Origin: Selenomonas bovis DSM 23594 | Lineage (GTDB): Bacteria > Bacillota > Negativicutes > Selenomonadales > Selenomonadaceae | NCBI RefSeq assembly: GCF_000381005.1 | Contig: NZ_KB908381.1 | Location: 124,001 to 188,000 of the forward strand | DNA length: 64,000 nucleotides | Direction of reading: 5' to 3' | In this document: one piece after another, positions 17,185 to 25,318 of the stretch | Position numbering within the stretch: position 1 is the stretch's first letter | Layout: each line of letters begins with the position of its first letter | Position numbers and translations under genes: made by a program | Notes under the pieces: generated by a model | Databases searched by the model: none | What the model was told of the DNA's origin: nothing | The model's input: the letters and a program-made list of their open reading frames with translations, nothing else

Positions 17185-17237
17185 TTACATGCACAAACAG
17201 CCACTTTGCAAACATTGTGCATCGCCCTTACAGTAAA
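17185..17237. repeat. Family B palindromic repeat, copy 1
   Basis: 53 bases closely matching 52824-52876: ATGCACAA and TTGTGCAT arms around an 18-base centre, followed by CGCCCTTACAGTAAA. It lies in the 350-base gap between the rplT and trmH-type genes. On the minus strand it reads from TTTACTG downstream of an rRNA-protein operon. Neighbouring inverted sequence (GTAAATCC 17233-17240 with GGATTTAC about 40 bases on) suggests a larger structured region. Confidence 0.7.
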
Positions 17238-17289
17238 TCCTGCCAATTGCGTTGCGCCTACGGCTTGTTTTCTTGGGGATTTACACAGT

Positions 17290-17334
17290 AAAGCAGGCTG
17301 CTGCATAACCATCTGCTATGCAACAGCCTGCTTT
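17290..17334 (-). terminator. Long hairpin, probable end of the infC-rpmI-rplT transcript
   Basis: AAAGCAGGCTG pairs with CAGCCTGCTTT, and the stem continues as TGCATA/TATGCA with one bulged base; the loop is about 9 nt. The minus-strand tail is only TTTACTG, so termination may be partial. It lies about 110 bases after rplT. Confidence 0.55.
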
Positions 17335-17342
17335 CATATTCC

Positions 17343-17432
17343 TTAGAAGCTTTCGATGAACCGCATCCCACCGCCACGCAACTCATGATTTGCAAAGAGG
17401 AGCATAGCGTTGCAGAAAACGAAAACGTTCAT
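17343..17432 (-). CDS. Possible 29-aa small protein after rplT
   Basis: An ATG at 17432 lies 7 bases after AAGGA, which is the rplT stop region itself. It opens a 29-codon frame beginning MNVFVFCNAMLLFANHELRG and ending FIESF. The hydrophobic start followed by a charged end could be a small membrane peptide. There is no homology I recognise, and chance cannot be excluded in an untranslated region. Confidence 0.22.
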   Translation of the reverse strand: MNVFVFCNAMLLFANHELRGGGMRFIESF

Positions 17433-17442
17433 CGGCTATTCC

Positions 17443-17796
17443 TTAGAGATTCTCTTTTGCAACAGCGACAATCTTCGCGAATGCCTGTGCATCGGAAATC
17501 GCGAGATCCGCAAGCATCTTGCGATTGACTTCGACGCCGGCCTTCGTGAGGCCGCAGACGAGACGGCTGTAGGAAATGCCGTTCGTGCGAGCAGCTGCAT
17601 TGATGCGAGCAATCCAGAGACGGCGGAAGTTGCCCTTCTTCGCGCGACGATCGCGGCGCGCGTAGTAGAGAGCCTTCATGACAGTCTCATTTGCTTTCTT
17701 GAACTGTTTGCTCTTGGAACCCTTGTAGCCCTTGGCGAGCTTCAGAATCTTCTTATGGCGTCTATGTGCAGTCACACCGACTTTAACTCTTGGCAT
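17443..17796 (-). CDS. rplT: 50S ribosomal protein L20
   Basis: 117 aa, the standard length. It starts [33 protein letters not shown] and continues [22 protein letters not shown], diagnostic for L20. L20 binds 23S rRNA early in assembly and, in low-GC Gram-positives, represses its own operon by binding the infC leader. Last gene of infC-rpmI-rplT. SD AGGAGG is 8 or so bases before the ATG. Confidence 0.98.
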   Translation of the reverse strand: MPRVKVGVTAHRRHKKILKLAKGYKGSKSKQFKKANETVMKALYYARRDRRAKKGNFRRLWIARINAAARTNGISYSRLVCGLTKAGVEVNRKMLADLAISDAQAFAKIVAVAKENL

Positions 17797-17822
17797 GTTT
17801 CGTTCCTCCTAATCCTAGTGAC

Positions 17823-18020
17823 TTATGCGTACGGAAGCATTTTCTTCACGCGACCGAAATCAGCGTGCGAAGCAATCGCTGCCTTGCGCAGGTTGCGCTT
17901 ACGCTTCGGAGACTTCTTCTCCAGGATGTGGCTCTTGTAAGCCTTGTTGCGTTTGAATTCACCGCTTCCCGTAACAGTAAAGCGTTTTGCTGCAGCTCTA
18001 CGAGTCTTAATCTTCGGCAT
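17823..18020 (-). CDS. rpmI: 50S ribosomal protein L35
   Basis: 65 aa. It starts [20 protein letters not shown] and contains [17 protein letters not shown], the L35 signature. The ATG at 18020 lies inside the last codons of infC, so the genes overlap by 14 bases; the in-frame ATG further upstream would only add infC-encoded sequence read in another frame. It is followed by rplT after 26 bases. Confidence 0.97.
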   Translation of the reverse strand: MPKIKTRRAAAKRFTVTGSGEFKRNKAYKSHILEKKSPKRKRNLRKAAIASHADFGRVKKMLPYA

Positions 18021-18579
18021 GAGTGTTTCCTCCCTTAGGTTGCTTTTTCTCTTTCTTCGATGCTTTCTGCGTCTTTGGCGCGACAATCATCGTCATATTT
18101 TTTCCCTCAAGTTTGGCACCGCGCTCGATGGAGACGCTGTCCCCCAGGACCTCTGCCACACGGCCGAGAACCTCCTTGCCGAGCTCCGGATGAGAGAGCT
18201 CGCGGCCACGGAACATAATCGTTACCTTGACCTTGTTCCCCTCCTCCAAGAAGCGGACGGCATTCTTCAACTTGACGTCAAAATCGTGTTGTTCAATGTG
18301 CGGGCGAAGCTTCACCTCTTTAATGGTGATAACCTTCTGTTTCTTCTTCGCTTCTTTCTCCCGCTTCTGCTGCTCATAGCGGTATTTACCGAAATCCATG
18401 ATGCGGCAGACCGGCGGCTTTGCCTTCGGCGCGACCTCGACGAGATCGAGATGCTGCTCCTCGGCGAGGCGCATAGCCTCGCGCGTCGGCATGATGCCGA
18501 GCTGTTCGCCGCTCGCGCTCGTCACGCGAACCTCACGGATGCGAATCTCTTCATTAATTCTAAGTGAATCCCTGCTAAT
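18007..18579 (-). CDS. infC: Translation initiation factor IF-3 (ATT start)
   Basis: 190 aa if started at the ATT at 18579. This start codon follows AGGAGG at 10 bases and gives the family N-terminus ([19 protein letters not shown]). Use of AUU is a known infC trait, letting IF3 discriminate against its own mRNA. The N-domain, linker ([18 protein letters not shown]) and C-domain ([21 protein letters not shown]) are all present, with a Lys-rich tail. The in-frame ATG at 18648 lies upstream of the terminator-like hairpin and is rejected. Confidence 0.94.
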   Translation of the reverse strand: MSRDSLRINEEIRIREVRVTSASGEQLGIMPTREAMRLAEEQHLDLVEVAPKAKPPVCRIMDFGKYRYEQQKREKEAKKKQKVITIKEVKLRPHIEQHDFDVKLKNAVRFLEEGNKVKVTIMFRGRELSHPELGKEVLGRVAEVLGDSVSIERGAKLEGKNMTMIVAPKTQKASKKEKKQPKGGNTHAED

Positions 18580-18610
18580 GGTAAAAACACCTCCTGAAAA
18601 CTCATTCCAA

Positions 18611-18638
18611 TAAAAAAGGGGCGGCACACTGCCACCCT
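18611..18638 (-). terminator. Attenuator hairpin in the infC leader
   Basis: Stem GGGTGGCA/TGCCGCCC (8 bp, one G-U pair, loop GTG) followed by CTTTTTTA on the minus strand. It sits between the promoter and the infC Shine-Dalgarno sequence, so it would stop transcription before the operon unless prevented. This fits the L20-leader style of autoregulation known in Firmicutes. Confidence 0.75.
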
Positions 18639-18718
18639 GAAAAATCACATGCTATGAACCCGTCTGGCCTGACCAGCAGGTGAGAAGCGGTGGCTTCTTC
18701 TTCCTGAACACTCCATGA

Positions 18719-18747
18719 AGTATATCATAGGTGATTTCTGATGTCAA
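18719..18747 (-). promoter_or_regulatory. Promoter of infC-rpmI-rplT
   Basis: -35 TTGACA (18742-18747) and -10 TATACT (18719-18724), 17-base spacer. The -35 box includes the thrS stop codon. The leader to the ATT start is about 130 bases. Confidence 0.75.
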
Positions 18748-20663
18748 TAGTTCTGTTCACGGCTGGCAATCTTTTTCTGAATGTAGGCAATGAACGCATC
18801 GACAGACATCGTCTCACTTGTCTTCTCACCATATTTGCGCACGGCTGCTGACTGATCCGCGACCTCCTGGTCACCTACCACCAGCGTGTACGGCGTCTTC
18901 ATGACCTGACTCTCGCGGATTTTGTAGCCGACCTTCTCGCTGCGATCATCCACCTCAACGCGCAGGCCAAGGTCGAACATCCGTTTCTTGAGTGCATGAG
19001 CATAGTCGGCATGCTTGTCCGTGATGGGCAGAATCCGTACCTGCACCGGTGCGAGCCAGACAGGGAATGCGCCGGCGTAATTCTCGATGAGGATGCCGAT
19101 AAAGCGCTCGATGGAGCCGTAGACGACGCGGTGCAGCATGACCGGGCGATGTTTCTCGCCATCCTCGCCGACGTACGTCAGGTTGAACTTCTCCGGCATC
19201 TGCATATCGTACTGAATCGTACCGCACTGCCACGTACGGCCGATCGAGTCCTTGAGGTGGAAGTCGATTTTCGGACCGTAGAACGCACCATCGCCCTCGT
19301 TGACGATATAGTCGAGACCGCGGTGCTCGAGGGCCTTGCGGAGACCGTTCGTCGCGAGCTCCCAGTCCTCATCCGACCCCATGGAATCGTCCGGACGCGT
19401 CGAAAGTTCTGCCACATACGTCAGACCGAACGTGCTGTAAACTTCGTCGAAGAGGTTGATCGTGTGCTGGATTTCCTCTTCTACCTGATCCGGCGTCACG
19501 AAGAGATGTGCATCATCCTGCGTAAAGTTGCGCACGCGGAACAGCCCGTGGAGTTCACCGGACTTCTCATGACGATGGACGAGGCCAAGCTCGCCGAGGC
19601 GCAGCGGCAGGTCGCGGTAGCTGTGCTGCTTGGAATTGTAGACGAGCATGCCGCCCGGGCAGTTCATCGGCTTGATGGCATAGTCTTCATCATCGATCTT
19701 CGTGAAGTACATATTCTCTTTGTAGTGATCCCAGTGACCGGAGGTCTCCCAGAGCTGGCGGTTCAGGATGATCGGCGTCTTGATCTCCTGGTAGCCGTAA
19801 CGGCGATGTACCTCACGCCAATAATTGATAAGCTCGTTGCGAATGACCATGCCGTTCGGATGGAAGAACGGGAAGCCCGGCCCCTCCTCATGCAGGCTGA
19901 AGAGATCGAGCTGCTTGCCGAGCTTGCGGTGGTCGCGCTTCTTCGCTTCCTCGAGCATGTGCAGGTAGGCATCGAGATCCGCCTGCTTCTCGAACGCCGT
20001 GCCGTAAATGCGCTGGAGCATCTTGTTATGCTCATCGCCGCGCCAGTAAGCGCCTGCAACGCTCATGAGCTTCAGCGCCTTGACCTTGCCTGTGGAGACG
20101 ACGTGCGGCCCGGCGCAGAGATCCGTAAACTCCCCCTGCGTATAGAGCGTGATGTCCTCGCCCTCCGGCAGGTCGTTGATGAGCTCGACCTTATACGTCT
20201 CGCCCGCCTTCTCGAAGAAATCCAACGCGTCTTGGCGGCTGACTTCCTTACGCTCCAGCTTGAGATTCTCCTTGACGATCTTCTTCATTTCCTTTTCAAT
20301 ATCGGCGAGGTCACCTTCGCCGAGCTGACGATCCATATCGATGTCATAATAGAAGCCATTGTCGATGGCCGGACCGATGGCCAGCTTGACATTCTCATCC
20401 TTATAAAGGCGCTTGAGTGCCTGCGCGAGAATGTGCGATGCCGTATGGCGGAGTGCCCAGCGACCGTCCTCGTCCTCGAACGTCAAAAACGCAATGGATG
20501 CATCCTGCGTGAGCGGCGTCATGAGATCCACCGTCTTGCCGTCGAGTTTCGCGGCCAGAACCTTCTTTGCGAGACTATTGCTCACGTTCTTGACGAATTC
20601 CGCGATGGTCGTCCCTTCTGCGACCTCGCGCACAGCGCCATCCTTCAAGGTAATTTTCAGCAT
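18744..20663 (-). CDS. thrS: Threonyl-tRNA synthetase
   Basis: 639 aa, full length. In order: TGS domain (MLKITLKDGAVREVAEGTT), SAD editing domain with HTASHILAQALKRL, class II core with MNCPGGM (zinc Cys), motif 2 GLFRVRNFTQDDAH, and the anticodon domain from about residue 535 (QVRILPITDKHADYA). It charges tRNA-Thr. The start at 20663 has AAGGAGG 8 bases upstream. An in-frame extension to 21056 runs through the T-box leader and is an artefact. The leader places expression under tRNA-Thr charging control. Confidence 0.98.
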   Translation of the reverse strand: MLKITLKDGAVREVAEGTTIAEFVKNVSNSLAKKVLAAKLDGKTVDLMTPLTQDASIAFLTFEDEDGRWALRHTASHILAQALKRLYKDENVKLAIGPAIDNGFYYDIDMDRQLGEGDLADIEKEMKKIVKENLKLERKEVSRQDALDFFEKAGETYKVELINDLPEGEDITLYTQGEFTDLCAGPHVVSTGKVKALKLMSVAGAYWRGDEHNKMLQRIYGTAFEKQADLDAYLHMLEEAKKRDHRKLGKQLDLFSLHEEGPGFPFFHPNGMVIRNELINYWREVHRRYGYQEIKTPIILNRQLWETSGHWDHYKENMYFTKIDDEDYAIKPMNCPGGMLVYNSKQHSYRDLPLRLGELGLVHRHEKSGELHGLFRVRNFTQDDAHLFVTPDQVEEEIQHTINLFDEVYSTFGLTYVAELSTRPDDSMGSDEDWELATNGLRKALEHRGLDYIVNEGDGAFYGPKIDFHLKDSIGRTWQCGTIQYDMQMPEKFNLTYVGEDGEKHRPVMLHRVVYGSIERFIGILIENYAGAFPVWLAPVQVRILPITDKHADYAHALKKRMFDLGLRVEVDDRSEKVGYKIRESQVMKTPYTLVVGDQEVADQSAAVRKYGEKTSETMSVDAFIAYIQKKIASREQNY

Positions 20664-20682
20664 GATAGTTCCTCCTTCAATA

Positions 20683-20907
20683 GAAAAAGCCCCGTCCCGC
20701 AAAGGGACGAGGCTGATACTCGTGGTTCCACCCTGATTGCTCCTGCAGAAACAGAAGCCACTCAGATTGATAACGGAGTTTCCTCCGGCTGCAGCTACTA
20801 ACCATTCGCCACAGCAGTTCCGAAGGGGTAACGGCAGGAAGCGCCCGGAATCATCCCAGCAACGACTCCTCTCTGGAGAGCACCCTATCTGCCGTCGTGT
20901 CTTCATC
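20683..20907 (-). promoter_or_regulatory. T-box riboswitch (threonine)
   Basis: Minus strand. Stem I is formed by GACGGCAG (about 20890) and CTGCCGTT. The likely specifier is ACC (20827-20829), a Thr codon, directly after CTGCCGTT. The T-box core AGGGTGGAACCACG (20721-20734) is intact. It is followed by a strong terminator, GCCTCGTCCC/GGGACGGGGC with TTTTT (20684-20713). Uncharged tRNA-Thr would stabilise the antiterminator and allow thrS transcription. Confidence 0.92.
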
Positions 20908-20934
20908 ACAACTGATCGCCTGTAAACAATGCTC

Positions 20935-20963
20935 ATTATAGGGACATCCTTCCCTGCTGTCAA
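20935..20963 (-). promoter_or_regulatory. Consensus promoter of thrS
   Basis: Perfect -35 TTGACA (20958-20963) and perfect -10 TATAAT (20935-20940), 17-base spacer, followed directly by the T-box leader. Confidence 0.85.
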
Positions 20964-21044
20964 GAGCAAATGACAAATATTTTCAACCGTGCAGGAAATC
21001 TCCTCCGCCACAGCGAAACCTACGCAACGAAAGGAGTAGATTCC

Positions 21045-21305
21045 ATGACCATCCACGGAGCCGTCATCATCGAGCAGGGCGTCACATTCGCCATTGTCGC
21101 CGTCAAACCAGAAGTCACGCGCTATACGGTGCGCCTCACAGCCGTACGGCAGGAGCTCGCACCCTTTTTCCCCAGCATGCCCATCATCCTCATGAGCCAG
21201 TCAGCCGATGGTACGCCCCATTACTACGGCCGCAAGGATATCGTCGACTTCCTCAAAACCATCCGCATCGAACAGATTCCCTGGAAGACCTACCATTTCT
21301 ACTGA
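21045..21305 (+). CDS. 86-aa protein of unknown function
   Basis: Begins MTIHGAVIIEQGVTFAIVAV behind AAAGGAG at a good distance. The N-terminal half looks like two beta strands, the middle is VTRYTVRLTAVRQELAPFFP, and the end DIVDFLKTIRIEQIPWKTYHF is a predicted helix plus strand. No known motif or signal peptide is seen. It is divergent from thrS and its stop is 2 bases from that of the convergent DUF445 gene. The codons look like those of neighbouring genes, so it is probably real. I do not recognise the family. Confidence 0.7.
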   Translation: MTIHGAVIIEQGVTFAIVAVKPEVTRYTVRLTAVRQELAPFFPSMPIILMSQSADGTPHYYGRKDIVDFLKTIRIEQIPWKTYHFY

Positions 21306-21306
21306 A

Positions 21307-22620
21307 TCAGCTTCTCTGCACAAGCAGGAGGAGCAAGTACAGCAAGAGGCCGATGCCTGCACCGACAATAGAGCCATTCATGCGAATCCAGAGCAAATCT
21401 GGCTCCACCTTGTCGTAGACAAGGCGATTGAGCTGTTCGTCCGTCAGACGGGAGAGCACATCCTGCACAATGATGCCGACCAGTGTCTGCGCATGCAGCG
21501 CCGACCGCGCAAGCATATCGTAGAGGAAGTGTTCCACCGTGTGATGCAGATTCCCATTCGTCTCCATGAGTGCGAGCAACCGGTCATACTCCTGCGACAG
21601 AAGTTCCTGCAGACGCGGTCTCAGCGCAGGGAGGCAGGCCGGGCTCCCCACCTCCCCCGGTGAGGCAAACTGCGTGCGCATATTTTGCAGGAGCTGCTCG
21701 ATGATTGCCTCGAGCGGCAGGCCGTCAAGCAGTGTTCCCTTCAAATCGCATAGAAAGTTCTGAAACGCCTGTTCCTTCCTGAGTATCTCCACCTGCTCAT
21801 AAAAGAGCCCCAACACCTGTTCCTGCAACGGAGAATCCTGCATGCCGAGCTCTTCCGCCAGAGTGATGAGCCGTTTCTGCATGAGAGCGGCCGCTTCCTC
21901 AAGATCCACGAGACCGACTGCCTTGGCAAGACTGGAAAACAAGCTGCCGAATGCTGTCTCCTGCGTCTTTTCCCGCTCGTATTCCTCGAGCTGTTTCTCG
22001 ATGGCCTCGCGTGTTTCTGGCGCGGCAGCACGCTTGCGCAAAATGCGTGAGAGGCAGGAAAGTCCTTCTCGGTCGCGCCCGCTCTCCCGCAACCAGGAGC
22101 TGCAGGCGCAAAGCACTTGCTCCGGTGCGATGCCGCCAAGCGAGGCGCGCATCCCCTGTGCCAGCACAGATGCCTGACGCGCGCTGTCCTGCCGCAGCAA
22201 GGCGGCACGCAGATAGTGGTCGGCTCGGTGCAGCGCCTGTTCCTTCGTCTGCTGCTGAGCTAGATATGACAGCAGCATAGGCAATAGATGCAGGCGCTCA
22301 ATATGGTGAAAAATCTTGCTCCTGGAAAAGAACTCCTTCTGCACCATCGTCACAGATGCCTTGACAAAGGCATCCCTGCGGCGCGGCAAGAGTGCCGTAT
22401 GGTACGGAAAGCCAAGCGGCTTGCGAAATAGCGCTGTCACAGCGAACCAATCTGCGATGCCGCCCACGAGCGCAGATTCCGCACAGAAAAGGAAACCGTT
22501 CGCCCACGGATTTCCCCGCGCCTGTAGATGCCAGGCAAGCGCCAGCAAAAAGATGAAAAAAGCACAGCAAAGCGTCCGATCTGCCTTATTCCATCGCCGC
22601 CAATCCAGCATCCTCACCAC
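21307..22620 (-). CDS. DUF445 family membrane protein, second of a tandem pair
   Basis: 437 aa. DUF445 pattern: N-terminal membrane segments (CAFFIFLLALAWHLQ; ALVGGIADWFAVTALFRKPLGFPYHTALLPRRRD), a long helical middle and a C-terminal membrane segment (GAGIGLLLYLLLLLVQ). The GGIADWFAVTALF signature is shared with the next gene. Function is unknown; the family includes YheB/YjiN-like proteins. Start is GTG at 22620 or ATG at 22611. It overlaps the upstream paralogue's stop by 7 bases. Confidence 0.88.
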   Translation of the reverse strand: MVRMLDWRRWNKADRTLCCAFFIFLLALAWHLQARGNPWANGFLFCAESALVGGIADWFAVTALFRKPLGFPYHTALLPRRRDAFVKASVTMVQKEFFSRSKIFHHIERLHLLPMLLSYLAQQQTKEQALHRADHYLRAALLRQDSARQASVLAQGMRASLGGIAPEQVLCACSSWLRESGRDREGLSCLSRILRKRAAAPETREAIEKQLEEYEREKTQETAFGSLFSSLAKAVGLVDLEEAAALMQKRLITLAEELGMQDSPLQEQVLGLFYEQVEILRKEQAFQNFLCDLKGTLLDGLPLEAIIEQLLQNMRTQFASPGEVGSPACLPALRPRLQELLSQEYDRLLALMETNGNLHHTVEHFLYDMLARSALHAQTLVGIIVQDVLSRLTDEQLNRLVYDKVEPDLLWIRMNGSIVGAGIGLLLYLLLLLVQRS

Positions 22621-23840
22621 ATCCTCTCCGCGAGCGTCACCAAGATGAACAATCCCATGCCGACCAAGGAACCGACGAGGGCGCCGTTGATGCGGATCAT
22701 TTGCAGATCATCCTGTACCTTGCTCTCCACCATGGCAACGAGCGCGTCGTCGGAAAACTCTCCCAGCCGTTCGCGGATGAGATCAGGGATAACCGCATGG
22801 TGTTTTGTCAGCTCCTCTTCCAGCAGGTTCTTGAAGAAAGCGTCGACACGCCTCTGCCACGGCCGAGATTGCACAAAGGCATCGATCTTCTCATTGAGGA
22901 ACGTCTCGAGCGCCGCTAGCCAGAACGGCTGTTCTCCCTTGACATGCGCATCGACCCACTGCACAAGGAGTGGCAGAAGCGACACCTGCTGCAAAAATCC
23001 GGTTTTCCATGCCTGCAGCGCCGCAAGCAGCGATGGATCCTGACTGATCCTGCGCAGCAGCGTCTCAAGGCGCGCCTTGGCAGCGGCATAGGTGGGTGTC
23101 TCTCCCGCAATCACCTCGCCGAGTTTCTCCTCCATCCGTTCACAAATGATCTGCGCGATGCGTTCATCGGTGAGTCCAAGGCTTGACAGCACAAACGCGC
23201 GACCAGCGGAATCCCCCTCGTATTCCTTGCGCAGCAGACTTACATTTTCCTTCAGCGTCTCACGGAGGACGGGGCTCGCCAGCACGCGCTGCGCGATCTC
23301 CGCAAGCGCTCTGATCAGATGGCAGCTATATTGCTCTTCCGCCAGAATCCGAAGGCCCTCCATAGCCACGCGCTCGATAGGAATTGTACGCAGGCCGTCT
23401 TTCAAGATGGTCTCGATTTCCCCTGCGACCTTCGCGCTGTCCAGCGTATTGACCGCACGCATCGCAACATGATCAACGGTCTCCACGAGCCGTTCCCGGC
23501 CGCCGCGATGTTCCAGATATGCCACGAGCAACTGTGCCACATCCTGCCGACGTACGACCTGCATGATGTTCTCTACGCTCAGCAAATCATCGCTCGCGAA
23601 CGTCACCAACGCGTCCATGATGCGCTGGCGGTTGCGCCGCAGGATATCTGTGCGGTAGGAGATGCCCAGCGGCTTGCTGAAAATGGCCGTGACGGCGAAC
23701 CAGTCCGCAAGGCCGCCGACCGCAGCCGCTAAAAAACCGTGATGGAGCAGACCTCCCAAAAAGCCGCCCGCAGGCAATGTGCCCAGGAACCCCGCTGCAC
23801 TGATGGCAAGCGCTAGATTCGCCTTCTGCTTCTTCTGCAC
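22614..23840 (-). CDS. DUF445 family membrane protein, first of a tandem pair
   Basis: 408 aa. It has the same layout as its neighbour: GGLADWFAVTAIFSKPLGISYRT near residue 60, a long helical region, then a C-terminal membrane segment (GALVGSLVGMGLFILVTLAE). The GTG at 23840 has GAGGGG five bases upstream and is preferred to the ATG at 23876, which lacks a ribosome binding site. The two proteins are diverged, so this is an old duplication, not a recent one. Confidence 0.88.
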   Translation of the reverse strand: MQKKQKANLALAISAAGFLGTLPAGGFLGGLLHHGFLAAAVGGLADWFAVTAIFSKPLGISYRTDILRRNRQRIMDALVTFASDDLLSVENIMQVVRRQDVAQLLVAYLEHRGGRERLVETVDHVAMRAVNTLDSAKVAGEIETILKDGLRTIPIERVAMEGLRILAEEQYSCHLIRALAEIAQRVLASPVLRETLKENVSLLRKEYEGDSAGRAFVLSSLGLTDERIAQIICERMEEKLGEVIAGETPTYAAAKARLETLLRRISQDPSLLAALQAWKTGFLQQVSLLPLLVQWVDAHVKGEQPFWLAALETFLNEKIDAFVQSRPWQRRVDAFFKNLLEEELTKHHAVIPDLIRERLGEFSDDALVAMVESKVQDDLQMIRINGALVGSLVGMGLFILVTLAERMW

Positions 23841-23933
23841 GTCATCCCCTCGCTTTCTGCCTTCCAGCAACGACATACCACATCACGCACTGCGAACGCA
23901 ACTTGCACGCCGTTCCCACGCAACCAGCCTGCC

Positions 23934-24833
23934 TTATACTCGCTCAGGACATTCCTGCACCAGTTGACGCAAATACGCACGAAACGCGGGACCGAGATCC
24001 TCCCGCCGCAGGGCGAACTCTACCGTTGCCTTCAAGAATCCGAGCTTGTCGCCGAGATCGTACCGCTTCCCCTCGAAAGCGTAAGCGTACACATTATCGA
24101 GTTTCGCGAGCACCTTGAGCGCATCCGTGAGCTGCACCTCGCCGCCCTTGCCCGGTTTCGTATTCTCGAGAATCGCGAAGATTTCCGGCTTGATGATATA
24201 TCGGCCGAGAACAGCGAAGTGGCTCGGCGCCTCTGCGAGCGACGGTTTCTCAATCATGTCCGAGACTCGCAACAGTTTCTCCTTCCAACCATCGACCGGC
24301 TCTCCCGCCACAATGCCGTAGGATGAGACCTTCTCATCCGGCACCTGCTGACAACCGAGCACAGAGCCTCCTGTCTGCTCATAGACATCGATGAGCTGGC
24401 GTAGCGCCGGACGCTCCGGATGATAGACGACATCATCGCCGAGCAGGACGGCGAACGGCTCATCGCCCATGAATGTCTTCGCGCAGAGAATGGCATCGCC
24501 GAGGCCGCGCATGTAGCGCTGCCGGATATAATGCACATTGATGTCGGCCGTCTCCTGCACTATCTGCAGGAGATCCGTCTTTCCCTTTTTTCGCAATTCC
24601 GCCTCCAGCGCAGGTGCGGAATCAAAGTGATCCTCGATCGCGCGCTTGCCATGACCGCTGACGATCAGCAGTTCCTCGATACCGCTCGCCAGTGCTTCCT
24701 CGACGATATACTGGATTGTCGGTTTATCGACAATCGGCAGCATTTCCTTTGGTGTCGCCTTCGTTGCGGGCAGGAAGCGCGTGCCATAACCAGCGGCTGG
24801 GATAACGGCCTTGCGAATCTTTTTCATATTCAT
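23934..24833 (-). CDS. galU: UTP--glucose-1-phosphate uridylyltransferase
   Basis: 299 aa. Nucleotidyltransferase signature IRKAVIPAAGYGTRFLPATKATPKEMLPIVDKP at the N-terminus, then LLGDDVVY (metal-binding Asp), EKPSLAEAPSHFAVLGRYI and GGEVQLTDAL. It makes UDP-glucose for envelope polysaccharides and galactose use. Start ATG at 24833, with a second ATG two codons later. A TATAAT -10 box lies at 24858-24863, without a clear -35. Confidence 0.95.
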   Translation of the reverse strand: MNMKKIRKAVIPAAGYGTRFLPATKATPKEMLPIVDKPTIQYIVEEALASGIEELLIVSGHGKRAIEDHFDSAPALEAELRKKGKTDLLQIVQETADINVHYIRQRYMRGLGDAILCAKTFMGDEPFAVLLGDDVVYHPERPALRQLIDVYEQTGGSVLGCQQVPDEKVSSYGIVAGEPVDGWKEKLLRVSDMIEKPSLAEAPSHFAVLGRYIIKPEIFAILENTKPGKGGEVQLTDALKVLAKLDNVYAYAFEGKRYDLGDKLGFLKATVEFALRREDLGPAFRAYLRQLVQECPERV

Positions 24834-24877
24834 GTACCCCCAGTATAATTTTTCTCCATTATACCTAATTTTTTAAT

Positions 24878-24910
24878 AAAAAGAAAGGTGCACGGCATTT
24901 GCCGCGCACC
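24878..24910 (-). terminator. Terminator of the his operon tail
   Basis: Stem GGTGCGCGGCA/TGCCGTGCACC (11 bp, G-U pair) with a tiny AA loop, followed by TTTCTTTTT on the minus strand. It lies 18 bases after the 129-aa gene and before galU, marking the end of the his transcription unit. Confidence 0.88.
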
Positions 24911-24928
24911 ACGAAAGAGAAACGACTT

Positions 24929-25318
24929 TCATATATGCAGGTAATTCATCATCTTCATCGCGAGTTGCTTCGGCTCCGCATCCTTATGCCGCAGCAGATA
25001 GGACAGAGAGCAGACGTAGAAGAAAGATGTAATGGGCACAAAACGCCGTCCCTTGCGAACGTTGCCCCAGAGCATGAGATGCTTGATGAGTTGTCGGATA
25101 TCTTCGCGCGTGCCGCGCTCGCGCCGCATGACACGGCGGAGCTTCCAGTCGCTCTCGATAAAAGATGTAATCTCATCGACGAGCGCCGGATTACCAAGGT
25201 CATGCTCGTATTTCTCTACGAGCGTGAACGCTGCGTTCGACCGCCGCAGGCTGCGGCGCATCTCGAGCAGAAAGAGGAGAACGAGCGCGGCGAGCAAGAG
25301 ATAGAGCAGAACCGTCAT
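24929..25318 (-). CDS. Small membrane-anchored protein of unknown function
   Basis: 129 aa. One membrane segment at residues 3-22 (LLYLLLAALVLLFLLEMRRS), then a basic helical cytoplasmic part (LVEKYEHDLGNPALVDEI; ESDWKLRRVMRRERGT) and an aromatic region RRFVPITSFFYVCSLSYLLRHK. The ATG at 25318 overlaps the nitroreductase stop as ATGA. It is the last gene of the his operon and is followed by a strong terminator. No known family recognised. Confidence 0.68.
   Translation of the reverse strand: MTVLLYLLLAALVLLFLLEMRRSLRRSNAAFTLVEKYEHDLGNPALVDEITSFIESDWKLRRVMRRERGTREDIRQLIKHLMLWGNVRKGRRFVPITSFFYVCSLSYLLRHKDAEPKQLAMKMMNYLHI

Noticed and set aside
18996-20801. 601-codon open frame opposite thrS
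   Set aside because: It lies antisense to a complete thrS, shows no domain or SD, and is a typical shadow frame in GC-rich coding DNA.
20664-21056. In-frame N-terminal extension of thrS
   Set aside because: It covers the T-box leader and promoter; the strong SD and TGS-domain start are at 20663.
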